From Motiliproteus sp036961355 (GTDB lineage Bacteria > Pseudomonadota > Gammaproteobacteria > Pseudomonadales > Balneatricaceae), in NCBI GenBank assembly GCA_036961355.1, contig JBALVL010000012.1, positions 58,092-122,091 on the forward strand: a stretch of DNA of 64,000 nt, read 5' to 3'. Below are positions 1 through 7,679 of this stretch, piece by piece; the stretch's first letter is position 1; each line of letters starts with the position of its first letter. A program made the translations under genes and the position numbers. A model generated the notes under the pieces. It did no database searches. It saw only the letters and a program-made list of their open reading frames with translations, and was not told the DNA's origin.

Positions 1-12
1 GGATTAGTTTTC

Positions 13-999
13 ATGAAACCCAGCAAAGAGCAAAAAGTGTGGATGTACGAGCATATGCTTGTCAGTCGTTATTACGAAGAGGCCATCGAAAAGATCTACA
101 TGGAGGGTAAATCGCCCGCCTTCAATATGGCAGACGGTCCGATACCGGGAGAGATGCATCTCTCCAATGGGCAGGAGCCGTGTGCGGTCGGCGTCTGCGC
201 CCACCTGACGGCGGAGGATATCGTGACCTCAACCCACCGTCCTCACCATGTAGCCATCGCCAAGGGAGTGGACCTCGACAAGATGACCGCCGAGATCTTT
301 GGCAAGCAGACTGGCCTTAGTGGGGGCCGCGGCGGCCATATGCATATCTTCGATGCCAATGTGAACTTCTCCTGCTCCGGCATTATCGCGCAGGGGTTGG
401 GGCCAGCGGCCGGTGCGGCCTTGTCGCGGCAGCTGCAGAACAAGCCCGGCGTGGCTGTAGCTTTCCTAGGTGAAGGGGCTGCCAACCAGGGGGCATTTCA
501 CGAAGCGCTCAATCTCGCCTCGGTGTGGAAGTTGCCAGTGGTGTTCGTGATCGAGGACAACGGCTGGGGTATTTCTGTCTCCAAGAAGGACTCCACTGCA
601 ATCGAGAGCAATGCGCGGCGAGCGGCAGCCTACGGCATGCCCGGACACCGCGTGGCCAACAACGACCCCATCGCTGTCTTTGCGGCAGCCGGTGAGGCGA
701 TTGCTCGTGCCCGTGCTGGTGACGGCCCGTCCCTGTTGGAGATCGAAACCTCCCGTCTGGCAGGACACTTTATGGGTGACGCTGAGGGTTACCGACCCGA
801 GGGCGAAAAAGATGCTCTGTTCGCCAAGGATCCGATCCCCGCGATGCGCGAATTACTGGCGGCTGAAGAGGGCTGGAGCGAAGACGATGACGCGAAGATG
901 ACCGCCAAGGCGCATCAGCGGGTAGATAAGGCTATCCAGTTTGCCCGCGATAGCGCGTACCCAGAGCCTGCTGAAGCGCTCGAAAAGGTGTTCGTCTGA
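13..999 (+). CDS. acoA: 2-oxoacid (acetoin-type) dehydrogenase E1 alpha subunit
   Basis: Thiamin-diphosphate-dependent E1 alpha subunit of a 2-oxoacid dehydrogenase complex, which decarboxylates the substrate and transfers the acyl group to lipoate with the beta subunit. The 328-residue protein has the family's length. It carries the TPP/Mg motif beginning GEGAANQGAFHEA and ending IEDNGWGIS, and the glycine-rich GGRGGHMH segment. It is first in a tight same-strand run (E1 beta, lipoyl domain, acyltransferase, ligase). The acetoin assignment rests on resemblance to AcoA-type E1 and the compact operon; pyruvate or a branched-chain 2-oxoacid remains possible. The start is only 12 bases into the window, so its promoter and any regulator are not visible. 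Confidence 0.85.
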   Translation: MKPSKEQKVWMYEHMLVSRYYEEAIEKIYMEGKSPAFNMADGPIPGEMHLSNGQEPCAVGVCAHLTAEDIVTSTHRPHHVAIAKGVDLDKMTAEIFGKQTGLSGGRGGHMHIFDANVNFSCSGIIAQGLGPAAGAALSRQLQNKPGVAVAFLGEGAANQGAFHEALNLASVWKLPVVFVIEDNGWGISVSKKDSTAIESNARRAAAYGMPGHRVANNDPIAVFAAAGEAIARARAGDGPSLLEIETSRLAGHFMGDAEGYRPEGEKDALFAKDPIPAMRELLAAEEGWSEDDDAKMTAKAHQRVDKAIQFARDSAYPEPAEALEKVFV

Positions 1000-1058
1000 G
1001 ACGATAACAATCGATTCCTTATTTCGTTTCCTGTGTCGGGATCAATGGAGAATTAACA

Positions 1059-2078
1059 ATGAGTGACGTAAAACAAAAAGAACGCAAGCTGACGATTGCC
1101 CGCGCTATGGCCGAGGCTGTGTCGCAAGAGATGCGCATCGATGAGCGGGTCTTCGTGATGGGAGAGGATATCGGTCCTTTGGGCGGCGTATTTGGTAATA
1201 CTCGCGGCCTGTTCGAAGAGTTTGGTGCCAGTCGTGTGCGTGATACGCCGATTTCGGAAACCGCCTTTATTGGTGCTGCCGTAGGTGCGGCGGCTGATGG
1301 TATGCGGCCGGTCGTTGAATTGATGTTCGTGGATTTCTTTGGCGTCTGCATGGACGCAATCTATAACCTGGCGGCCAAAAACAGCTACTTCTCTGGCGGG
1401 CATATCCCAGCACCGATGGTACTGATGACCTCCACTGGCGGCGGCTACAGCGATGCCGGGCAACACTCCCAGTGTCTGCACGGCACCTTTGCCCATTTGC
1501 CGGGAATGAAGGTGGTCGCCCCCTCCAATGCTTACGATGCCAAGGGGCTGATGATCGCCGCCATACGGGATCAAAACCCAGTCATCTTTATGTTCCATAA
1601 GGCGCTGCAAGGTATGGGTTGGCTCGGTACTGAACAGGGTGCCATCAACCATGTGCCCGAAGAGAGTTACTGCGTTGAAATCGGCAAGGCCAAGGTGGTT
1701 CGTGAGGGTTCCGATGTCACTATCGTCGGCATCACCTCCGGTGTTCATCACGGCCTCAAGGCCGCCGATCAACTTGCCGAGCAGGGCGTCAGCGCCGAAG
1801 TGCTGGATCTTCGCTCGCTGGTGCCGCTGGACCGTGAAAGCGTGCTGCGTTCGGTAGAAAAAACCGGTCGCCTGATCGTGGTCGATGAAGATTATCAAAG
1901 CTATGGCATGAGCGGCGAGATCATCGCCACGGTTGCTGAGAGTGGCCTACCGCTGCATGCCGCACCTCAGCGTGTGGCCTATCCGGATATCCCGATTCCA
2001 TTCTCTCGCCCGATGGAGCAATGGGCGCTGCCCAACGCTGCCAAAATTGTTCAAGCCTATCAACAGATGAAGGGGTAG
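1059..2078 (+). CDS. acoB: 2-oxoacid (acetoin-type) dehydrogenase E1 beta subunit
   Basis: Transketolase-like E1 beta subunit that pairs with the preceding E1 alpha to form the thiamin-dependent decarboxylase. At 339 residues it has the usual length. The family motifs FVMGEDIG, the DTPISE segment, and the C-terminal transketolase domain (EVLDLRSLVPLD, then VDEDYQSYGMSGEI) are visible. An AATGGAGAATTAACA stretch ahead of the ATG supplies a ribosome binding site. It is separated from E1 alpha by 59 bases and from the lipoyl-domain gene by 3 bases, so co-transcription is very likely. Substrate specificity cannot be read from the sequence alone. Confidence 0.87.
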   Translation: MSDVKQKERKLTIARAMAEAVSQEMRIDERVFVMGEDIGPLGGVFGNTRGLFEEFGASRVRDTPISETAFIGAAVGAAADGMRPVVELMFVDFFGVCMDAIYNLAAKNSYFSGGHIPAPMVLMTSTGGGYSDAGQHSQCLHGTFAHLPGMKVVAPSNAYDAKGLMIAAIRDQNPVIFMFHKALQGMGWLGTEQGAINHVPEESYCVEIGKAKVVREGSDVTIVGITSGVHHGLKAADQLAEQGVSAEVLDLRSLVPLDRESVLRSVEKTGRLIVVDEDYQSYGMSGEIIATVAESGLPLHAAPQRVAYPDIPIPFSRPMEQWALPNAAKIVQAYQQMKG

Positions 2079-2081
2079 CAG

Positions 2082-2315
2082 ATGAGTACCGATATTGTGA
2101 TTGCACTGGATCTTTGGGAAGAGGATGAGGACGCGGTGATCACCACCTGGTTGGCCAGCGATGGGGGCTTGGTCGAAGAGGGGGATGCGGTGGCAGAGGT
2201 GATGGTGCAGAAAGCGCAGCACGAAATACTCGCCTCTGCCTCGGGTACCTTGGCAATCGTCAAAGATGCCGATGAAACGGTCAGCAAAGGTGACCTTATT
2301 GGGCGCATCAGCTAA
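2082..2315 (+). CDS. Stand-alone lipoyl-domain protein
   Basis: A 77-residue protein made of a single biotinyl/lipoyl domain. The predicted lipoyl lysine is K44 in the MVQKAQHEI turn, followed by the usual ASASGTL strand. In most 2-oxoacid dehydrogenases this domain is the N-terminus of the E2 acyltransferase; here it is a free protein encoded between E1 beta (3 bases upstream) and the catalytic E2 (21 bases downstream). It should act as a mobile acyl carrier between E1 and E2. There is no visible peripheral-subunit-binding segment. Confidence in the domain is high; the free-carrier role is inferred. Confidence 0.85.
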   Translation: MSTDIVIALDLWEEDEDAVITTWLASDGGLVEEGDAVAEVMVQKAQHEILASASGTLAIVKDADETVSKGDLIGRIS

Positions 2316-2336
2316 CCCCCAGCAGCGGAGTACTTT

Positions 2337-3020
2337 ATGAACATGATTGAAACACAGGATCAGGCTATTCCCCTGAAGGGGATGCGGGGCATGATCGCCG
2401 ACAACATGCGTCGGAGTTTGGATGAGGCGGCGCAGCTCAGCCTCCATGCCGACTGCGACGTGACCGCGTTGTTGGACCACAAGGGCCAGTTAGCCGCGCA
2501 GGAGATCAATGTCTCGGTGGAGGACCTGTTGTGCGAATACATCGTCAAGGCGCTGCAACGGCATCCGGCGCTGAACGGCCGAGTCGAGGATAGGAATGTG
2601 CACCTCAGTCAGTCGATCCACCTCAGCGTAGCGATCGCTCTACCCGGCAATCTGCTGGTTGCTCCCACCATATTTAACGCGGACGAGTGCACATTATTGG
2701 AGCGTTCCGAGGCGCGTAAGGAGCTGATTAAGCGCGCCAAGGTAGGCAAGTTGAGTGTGGCCGAAATGACCAAAGGGACCTTTACGGTCAGCAACCTAGG
2801 CTTGTCCCGGGTGCGTTATTTCACCCCGATTATCAATATCCCCCAGATTGCGATTATCGGCATCGGTCAGACCGTTAAGCGCCCCTGTGTCATGGCGGAT
2901 GACAGTGTCGTAGTGCGGTCAATGATGGGGCTGTCGCTGACCTTCGACCACCGTGCGGTAGATGGCGGACCAGCGGCGGATTTCCTGAGTACGCTGTGCG
3001 AGTTGATCGAGCAGGTATAG
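2337..3020 (+). CDS. 2-oxoacid dehydrogenase acyltransferase, catalytic domain only (E2)
   Basis: A 227-residue protein corresponding only to the catalytic domain of a dihydrolipoamide acyltransferase. It moves the acyl group from dihydrolipoate to CoA. The catalytic motif DHRAVDG is present near the C-terminus with the active-site histidine at about residue 205. The protein has neither lipoyl domain nor E3/E1-binding linker; the lipoyl domain is supplied by the upstream 77-residue protein. Full-length E2 enzymes are usually 370 residues or more, so this is a split E2. A methionine two codons in (2343) is an alternative start. The next gene follows after 3 bases. Confidence 0.85.
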   Translation: MNMIETQDQAIPLKGMRGMIADNMRRSLDEAAQLSLHADCDVTALLDHKGQLAAQEINVSVEDLLCEYIVKALQRHPALNGRVEDRNVHLSQSIHLSVAIALPGNLLVAPTIFNADECTLLERSEARKELIKRAKVGKLSVAEMTKGTFTVSNLGLSRVRYFTPIINIPQIAIIGIGQTVKRPCVMADDSVVVRSMMGLSLTFDHRAVDGGPAADFLSTLCELIEQV

Positions 3021-3023
3021 GCG

Positions 3024-3794
3024 ATGAACTCCCTGATTAGAATCGACACAACGCAGTCATCTGTTGCCATTCAGGAGCCGGTGCTGTTGTCGCCACAAGA
3101 GGGTTTGCAGCAGGAACTAGAGCTGCTCGACCTAGTGGCGAATAACTGTCTCGAATATGGCTTTCGAATCTGGCGGTGTCGGCGTGCGATGGTGGTTCCC
3201 ACATCCGTCAGTCGTAATCTCGGGTTCGAACTGGCATCGCGTGTATTGGCGGAAAAGGGCTGGCCTGTAATCATCCGTAAAACCGGTGGCGATTTGGTGC
3301 CTCAGTCTCCCGGGTTGCTCAATGTTTCCCTTGTGTTCCGGCAGCGCCGGCGCAAAGGCAGCATTGACGCAAGCTATCAGGCGCTTTGCCGTCCCTTAAT
3401 CGCCGCCTTTAAATCATTGGGCATCGATGCTTATTGCGCCTCTGTGCCAGGGGCCTTTTGTGATGGTGATTACAACCTGGTTGTCGACGGTCAAAAACTG
3501 GCGGGAACGGCGCAACGCTGGCGTCGGATCACAGCGAGTGATGATGGCGACGGTGACTTTGCGGTGCTGGTGCATGCGGTAATCCTGTGCCGCGATGAGT
3601 TGCCCGAATTATGGGGTATCACTAATGACTTCTATCGTCATTGCAGTATTGATCGATATATCGAATACACCAAGCACGTTTCGGTTTCAGAGTTGTTGTC
3701 AGAACCTAAAGCTATTTCAGATCAGACGCTGATGTCTCATCTATCTAAAGTAATTTCCGAGAAAATAAAATTGCATTTTGATGTGTTGGAGTAA
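3024..3794 (+). CDS. Lipoate-protein ligase-like protein (BPL/LPL family)
   Basis: A 256-residue protein of the biotin/lipoate ligase family. Visible features are an IIRKTGGDLVPQSPG segment equivalent to the RRxSGGG ligand-binding loop, and a DGxKLAGTAQRW segment holding the conserved lysine (K158) that contacts lipoyl-AMP. It is the last gene of the dehydrogenase operon, 3 bases after the acyltransferase. The context suggests it lipoylates the free lipoyl-domain protein. The GGD loop is atypical compared with LplA, so it could instead be an octanoyl or amidotransferase variant. The C-terminal part after about residue 200 is poorly conserved by eye. Confidence 0.72.
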   Translation: MNSLIRIDTTQSSVAIQEPVLLSPQEGLQQELELLDLVANNCLEYGFRIWRCRRAMVVPTSVSRNLGFELASRVLAEKGWPVIIRKTGGDLVPQSPGLLNVSLVFRQRRRKGSIDASYQALCRPLIAAFKSLGIDAYCASVPGAFCDGDYNLVVDGQKLAGTAQRWRRITASDDGDGDFAVLVHAVILCRDELPELWGITNDFYRHCSIDRYIEYTKHVSVSELLSEPKAISDQTLMSHLSKVISEKIKLHFDVLE

Positions 3795-3878
3795 TCCAGT
3801 AATTGAGGATTATAACCCCGTGAAAATTTTTTAAATGACGTTGGTCCTGCACTAATAAGAAAATATTGAGAGGCTGTT

Positions 3879-4460
3879 ATGAATAAAAATAAATATCAAA
3901 ACAAAATTCAAAATATTGAACCCACTGAGGTCGATTCACCCTCATTTAGTCGAAGAAACTTCTTAACCAAAGGCTCCATGGTTTTAGCGGGAGCGGGTGT
4001 GTTCACACTGGGTGTGGGTGGTGCGCTCGTTTCCCCATCGGCCTGGGCCGCCAGTGCCGTTGGCGACCATGCCAGCGAGACGCTGCTGGCCATGGCGCGT
4101 GATATTTACCCGCACGATACGCTGGAGGATAAATATTATACCCAGGTGTTGTTACCTATGGGTGAAAGTGCCGCCACAGATAAAGACCTGGCGACCCTGC
4201 TTAAGGAAGGGACCAGCGAGTTGGATAGACGCACCAATGCCCGATTCGGCAAGGGTTATCTCAAGGTAGAGCAAGAAACTGACCGTGTCGAAATTCTTCG
4301 CGAGATGGAGTCTTCGGCTTTTTTTCAGAAAATTAAAGGCGCTTTGATGATGGGTATTTATAACAACCCCGAACTTTGGCCAAGGTTTGGGTTTGGTGGT
4401 TCGTCGTGGGAACAAGGCGGATACATTGACCGCGGCTTCGATAAGAACGACTGGATCTGA
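3879..4460 (+). CDS. Tat-exported gluconate 2-dehydrogenase subunit 3-like protein
   Basis: A 193-residue small subunit resembling gluconate 2-dehydrogenase subunit 3. It has a twin-arginine signal: SRRNFL with the arginine pair at residues 25-26, then a hydrophobic stretch ending near SAWAASA. In this family the small subunit carries the Tat signal and takes the folded flavoprotein subunit to the periplasm. The neighbouring GMC flavoprotein, 23 bases downstream, has no export signal of its own, which fits that arrangement. A GAGAGG ribosome binding site precedes the ATG. The substrate is unknown. Confidence 0.75.
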   Translation: MNKNKYQNKIQNIEPTEVDSPSFSRRNFLTKGSMVLAGAGVFTLGVGGALVSPSAWAASAVGDHASETLLAMARDIYPHDTLEDKYYTQVLLPMGESAATDKDLATLLKEGTSELDRRTNARFGKGYLKVEQETDRVEILREMESSAFFQKIKGALMMGIYNNPELWPRFGFGGSSWEQGGYIDRGFDKNDWI

Positions 4461-4483
4461 TAATAATAAGAGAGGAAGTAACA

Positions 4484-6064
4484 ATGGCTAATAAATTCGA
4501 TTTAAATGATGACAGCCTGGTCGTTATTATCGGTTCGGGTGCGGGTGGCGGAACGCTTGCCAATGAACTGGCGCAAAAAGGTATTCGTTCGGTGGTGCTC
4601 GAAGCCGGTAAACGCTTCAAGATGGAAGACATTGAGAACGACGAATGGAAGATGTTTGGCAAGATCTCCTGGCTGGATAAACGTAATTCTGAGGGGCCTG
4701 CCCGTCTGGCCAAAGATTTTCCTCATCTACCGGCCTGGATTGTGAAAGGCGTTGGTGGAGCAACAATGCACTGGGCTGGCGTAGCGATGCGCTTCCAGGA
4801 GCACGAGTTCAAGATGAAAACGACCAATGGCACGATCCCCGGTGCGAACGTGCTGGATTGGCCGATTGATCTGAAAGAGCTGGCCCCTTACTACACTTTG
4901 GCCGAGGAGAAGATGGGGGTTTGCGGTACCGAGACCACCGGGATGCCATTCCACGCTAAGAGCAGTCACTACAAAGTGGTAGCAGAAGGGGCAAAACGCA
5001 TTGGTGCCAAGTGTGAACAAGCTAACCTGGCGATCAATACGGAGAGCCGCGACGGGCGGCCTGCCTGTCAGGTTACTGGTTTTTGTATGCAGGGTTGCCG
5101 TGTTGGCGCCAAGTGGTCCACCATGTACACCGAAATTCCCAAAGCCGAGGCTACCGGTAATTGTGAAGTGCGTCCTCAGTCCATGGTGTTGCGAATTGAA
5201 CACGATAAAACAGGTAAGGTGACCGGGGTGCTGTACGCCGATAAAGACGGCAATCAGCAGTTGCAAAAAGCCCGTGTTGTTGCCGTTGCAGGTAACTCCA
5301 TCGAATCACCGCGGATGCTGCTGAATTCGGCGTCCAATCTGTTCCCCGATGGTTTGGCAAACTCTTCCGGCCAGGTCGGTCAGAATTATATGACCCACAC
5401 GACGGGTGGTGTTTACGCCGAATTTGAGAAGCCCGTGCACATGTACAAGAGCACCGTCGTTCCGGGTGTCGTTAAAGAGTGGCAAGATAATGATCCTTCT
5501 CGCGGCCACTATGCCGGTTATGAGCTTGAAATTCTTCACCTGGGGCTGCCCTTTATGTCAGCCTTTCTAAATCCAGGCGTCAGCGGCTGGGGTCGGGAGG
5601 TGTCAGAATCGCTACAGAATTACGATAAGATGGCCGGATTTTGGATCTGCGGTGAAGATATGGCCGTAGAGTCGAACAACATCACCCTGCACGGTTCGGA
5701 GAAAGACCAGTACGGTCTGCCCATTCCTGTGGTACACAAGACCGACCATATCAACGATACCCGCATGCGCAATCATGCCTACAAGACCTCGAAGGAGCTG
5801 TTCGAGTCTGTCGGCGCGCTGAAAGTTAATAACCTGCCAGCCTATCCCGCAAGTCACAACATGGGCACCAACCGCATGAGTGAACGTGCACGTGACGGTG
5901 TCGTCAATAAATGGGGACAGAGCCACGATGTGAAAAACCTGTTTGTCTCTGACGGCAGTCAGTTTACCAGCAGCGGGACTGAGAACCCCACTCTGACCAT
6001 TGTTGCGCTGACCATCAGGCAGGCTGAATTTATTGCTAAATCGATGAAAGAAAAACTTATCTAA
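4484..6064 (+). CDS. GMC-family FAD-dependent oxidoreductase, large subunit
   Basis: A 526-residue glucose-methanol-choline family flavoprotein. The N-terminal FAD-binding motif is VVIIGSGAGGGTLANELA. A cysteine cluster (CQVTGFCMQGCRVGAK) resembles that of gluconate and sorbitol dehydrogenase large subunits. The C-terminal GMC domain has the catalytic-type histidine in ASHNMGTNRM and the TENPTLT loop. Together with the Tat-bearing small subunit upstream it likely oxidises a sugar, polyol or sugar acid in the periplasm. The third, multihaem cytochrome c subunit typical of such enzymes is not next to it. A terminator follows 25 bases after the stop. Confidence 0.82.
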   Translation: MANKFDLNDDSLVVIIGSGAGGGTLANELAQKGIRSVVLEAGKRFKMEDIENDEWKMFGKISWLDKRNSEGPARLAKDFPHLPAWIVKGVGGATMHWAGVAMRFQEHEFKMKTTNGTIPGANVLDWPIDLKELAPYYTLAEEKMGVCGTETTGMPFHAKSSHYKVVAEGAKRIGAKCEQANLAINTESRDGRPACQVTGFCMQGCRVGAKWSTMYTEIPKAEATGNCEVRPQSMVLRIEHDKTGKVTGVLYADKDGNQQLQKARVVAVAGNSIESPRMLLNSASNLFPDGLANSSGQVGQNYMTHTTGGVYAEFEKPVHMYKSTVVPGVVKEWQDNDPSRGHYAGYELEILHLGLPFMSAFLNPGVSGWGREVSESLQNYDKMAGFWICGEDMAVESNNITLHGSEKDQYGLPIPVVHKTDHINDTRMRNHAYKTSKELFESVGALKVNNLPAYPASHNMGTNRMSERARDGVVNKWGQSHDVKNLFVSDGSQFTSSGTENPTLTIVALTIRQAEFIAKSMKEKLI

Positions 6065-6088
6065 TCTCCCGCCCTGCAGTTCTCTTTT

Positions 6089-6111
6089 GGCGCCTTAATG
6101 GCGCCTTTTTT
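6089..6111 (+). terminator. Rho-independent terminator after the GMC oxidoreductase gene
   Basis: GGCGCC, a 5-base loop, GGCGCC, then six to seven T residues, starting 25 bases downstream of the oxidoreductase stop codon. A short but fully GC-paired stem with a clear U-tract. Confidence 0.85.
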
Positions 6112-6338
6112 ATGCTTGATAAGATATCTATAGGTGACGCACATCGCGACAGTTTGCTGCGCTAGGGGGAGTATCGAGTCGAATTTATTGGAGTAAGTTA
6201 CCCGAATGTGTATACCGGAAGGGGATTGCCAGCGCCTATAACTCACATGAGAACACGGCAGAATTGGACGGCAGACGCCCGAGAGTTGAACAGAAAAGAT
6301 TATGGATTGAGGTTGTCGATGTTAAGCCTGGAAAGAGA

Positions 6339-6414
6339 TGGCTCCTCGAGCAGGACTCGAACCTGCGACCAATAGATTAACAGTCTACTGCTCTACCAAC
6401 TGAGCTATCGAGGA
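6339..6414 (-). tRNA. tRNA-Asn (GTT), copy 2
   Basis: A complete 76-base cloverleaf on the minus strand, beginning TCCTCGATAGCTCAG and ending with the encoded CCA. The anticodon loop is CTGTTAA (GTT, asparagine) and the T-loop is GTTCGAGTC. The sequence is identical to the copy at 6468-6543, which lies upstream on the same strand, so both are probably processed from one transcript. Confidence 0.97.
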
Positions 6415-6439
6415 ATCATGACGGTTTGACAGAACTGAT

Positions 6440-6458
6440 CTTGGTTAAGATAACCAAG
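6440..6458. repeat. Perfect hairpin between the tandem tRNA-Asn genes
   Basis: CTTGGTTA-AGA-TAACCAAG, an 8-base perfect stem with a 3-base loop, in the 53-base spacer between the two tRNA-Asn genes. There is no U-tract, so it is more likely an RNA processing or spacer structure than a terminator. Confidence 0.6.
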
Positions 6459-6467
6459 CTGGAGCGG

Positions 6468-6543
6468 TGGCTCCTCGAGCAGGACTCGAACCTGCGACCA
6501 ATAGATTAACAGTCTACTGCTCTACCAACTGAGCTATCGAGGA
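6468..6543 (-). tRNA. tRNA-Asn (GTT), copy 1
   Basis: A complete 76-base tRNA on the minus strand with encoded CCA and anticodon GTT, identical to the copy at 6339-6414. It is the promoter-proximal copy: TTGACC and TAACAT elements lie immediately upstream at 6566-6594. Confidence 0.97.
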
Positions 6544-6565
6544 ATCGCTCAAACCGTGGGCGCGG

Positions 6566-6594
6566 ATGTTATCGGCCTTTGGTGAGCTGGTCAA
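6566..6594 (-). promoter_or_regulatory. Sigma-70 promoter of the tRNA-Asn pair
   Basis: On the minus strand TTGACC (-35, 6589-6594) and TAACAT (-10, 6566-6571) are separated by 17 bases. The predicted start falls within about 15-20 bases of the first tRNA at 6543, with a GC-rich CGCGCCC discriminator region typical of stable-RNA promoters. Confidence 0.7.
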
Positions 6595-6693
6595 GCGGTG
6601 TTTTCCGATTCTTAACTTGGCTGTTAATACGACCGCATTGCGTGGCGATAGTCACCTATACTGCGCCCCTTCTTCTCGCTTGGAAAAATCTTG

Positions 6694-7593
6694 ATGTCAG
6701 CTTCGACACGCGGTGTGGCAGGGGCTATTACGGCCTTCTGTCTGTTTGCTTCGTTACCGGTCTATGTGCAGTTGTTACAGCCATTCTCAGGCTACGCTGC
6801 AACCGGTCAGCGTATTGTCTGGACGGTGATTTTGTTTAGCGTATTCCTATTGCTATTTGGGCGATCAGATCTGCGTCAGATCGGGGGGCATCTACGGCGT
6901 TCGCAAAGTTGGCCGGGTTATCTGCTGGGTAGTGCGCTGGTGGGGGTGCAGTTCTGGGCCTTTATCTGGGGACCGATGAACGGTATGACGTTGGACCTGT
7001 CGCTGGGCTATTTTATGTTACCGCTGGCGATGGTGGTTTGTGGTCGTCTGATTTACGGCGAACGACTACGTCCGCTGCAGTGGTTAGCGGTAATGTTGGC
7101 ACTGCTGGGCGTTCTGACGTCACTGCTGCAGTCCGGTGGTATCTCCTGGCTGGCGCTAGTGGTGGCGTTAGGCTATCCGCCCTATTTTATCCTTCGCCGT
7201 TACCAGTCACTGCCGGCCAAGCAGGCGTTTGGCATTGAAAATTTGCTGTTGTTACCGGTAGCGATCTGGGCGTGTATCTCTTTTGGCGGGGTGGCGCATC
7301 CGTTCGCTTATCCGTTGTCTGATATGGTGCTTTTTGCCGGTTTGGGTTTGTTGGGGGCGATCCCTATGTTGTTATGGATGGGCGCTAGTCGACTGTTACC
7401 GCTGGGGTTGTTGGGGTTGCTTGGGTATCTGGAACCGACACTGGTATTCTTCGTCGGTATCTTGCAGGGCGAACACGTATCTGCGGATGAACTGGTGCTG
7501 TATGGCATGATTGTGACAGCGCTGATGGTATTGGGTATCGACGCCGTACTGACGCTGCTAAAGCGCCGTCGGGCTGGTAGGTTAAGCTCTTGA
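6694..7593 (+). CDS. RarD-like EamA-family permease
   Basis: A 299-residue integral membrane protein of the drug/metabolite transporter superfamily with about ten hydrophobic segments. The LPLGLLGLLGYLEPTLVFFVG stretch in the second half closely resembles RarD proteins. Such permeases sit in the inner membrane; the substrate is unknown. The ATG at 6694 is preferred to the adjacent TTG at 6691. The last codons, including the stop, lie inside a 16-base tandem duplication (7581-7618), so the C-terminus may have been changed by slippage. Confidence 0.75.
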   Translation: MSASTRGVAGAITAFCLFASLPVYVQLLQPFSGYAATGQRIVWTVILFSVFLLLFGRSDLRQIGGHLRRSQSWPGYLLGSALVGVQFWAFIWGPMNGMTLDLSLGYFMLPLAMVVCGRLIYGERLRPLQWLAVMLALLGVLTSLLQSGGISWLALVVALGYPPYFILRRYQSLPAKQAFGIENLLLLPVAIWACISFGGVAHPFAYPLSDMVLFAGLGLLGAIPMLLWMGASRLLPLGLLGLLGYLEPTLVFFVGILQGEHVSADELVLYGMIVTALMVLGIDAVLTLLKRRRAGRLSS

Positions 7594-7618
7594 ATTGTTA
7601 AGCTCTTGAATTGTTAAG
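7581..7618. repeat. 16-bp tandem duplication across the permease stop codon
   Basis: GTTAAGCTCTTGAATT occurs twice exactly (7581-7596 and 7597-7612), followed by a third partial copy GTTAAG. The first copy contains the TGA stop of the RarD-like gene. A looser 13-base period (GAACTTTGAATTT, CGAACTCTGAATT) follows further downstream. Confidence 0.9.
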
Positions 7619-7679
7619 ATAGGTATTATTTTGAACTTTGAATTTCGAACTCTGAATTGACCGAGGCGTAAGAAAAGCG

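Noticed and set aside
1053..1898. 281-codon open frame antisense to the E1 beta gene
   Set aside because: It is a codon-bias shadow of a well-supported gene, with no domain and no ribosome binding site.
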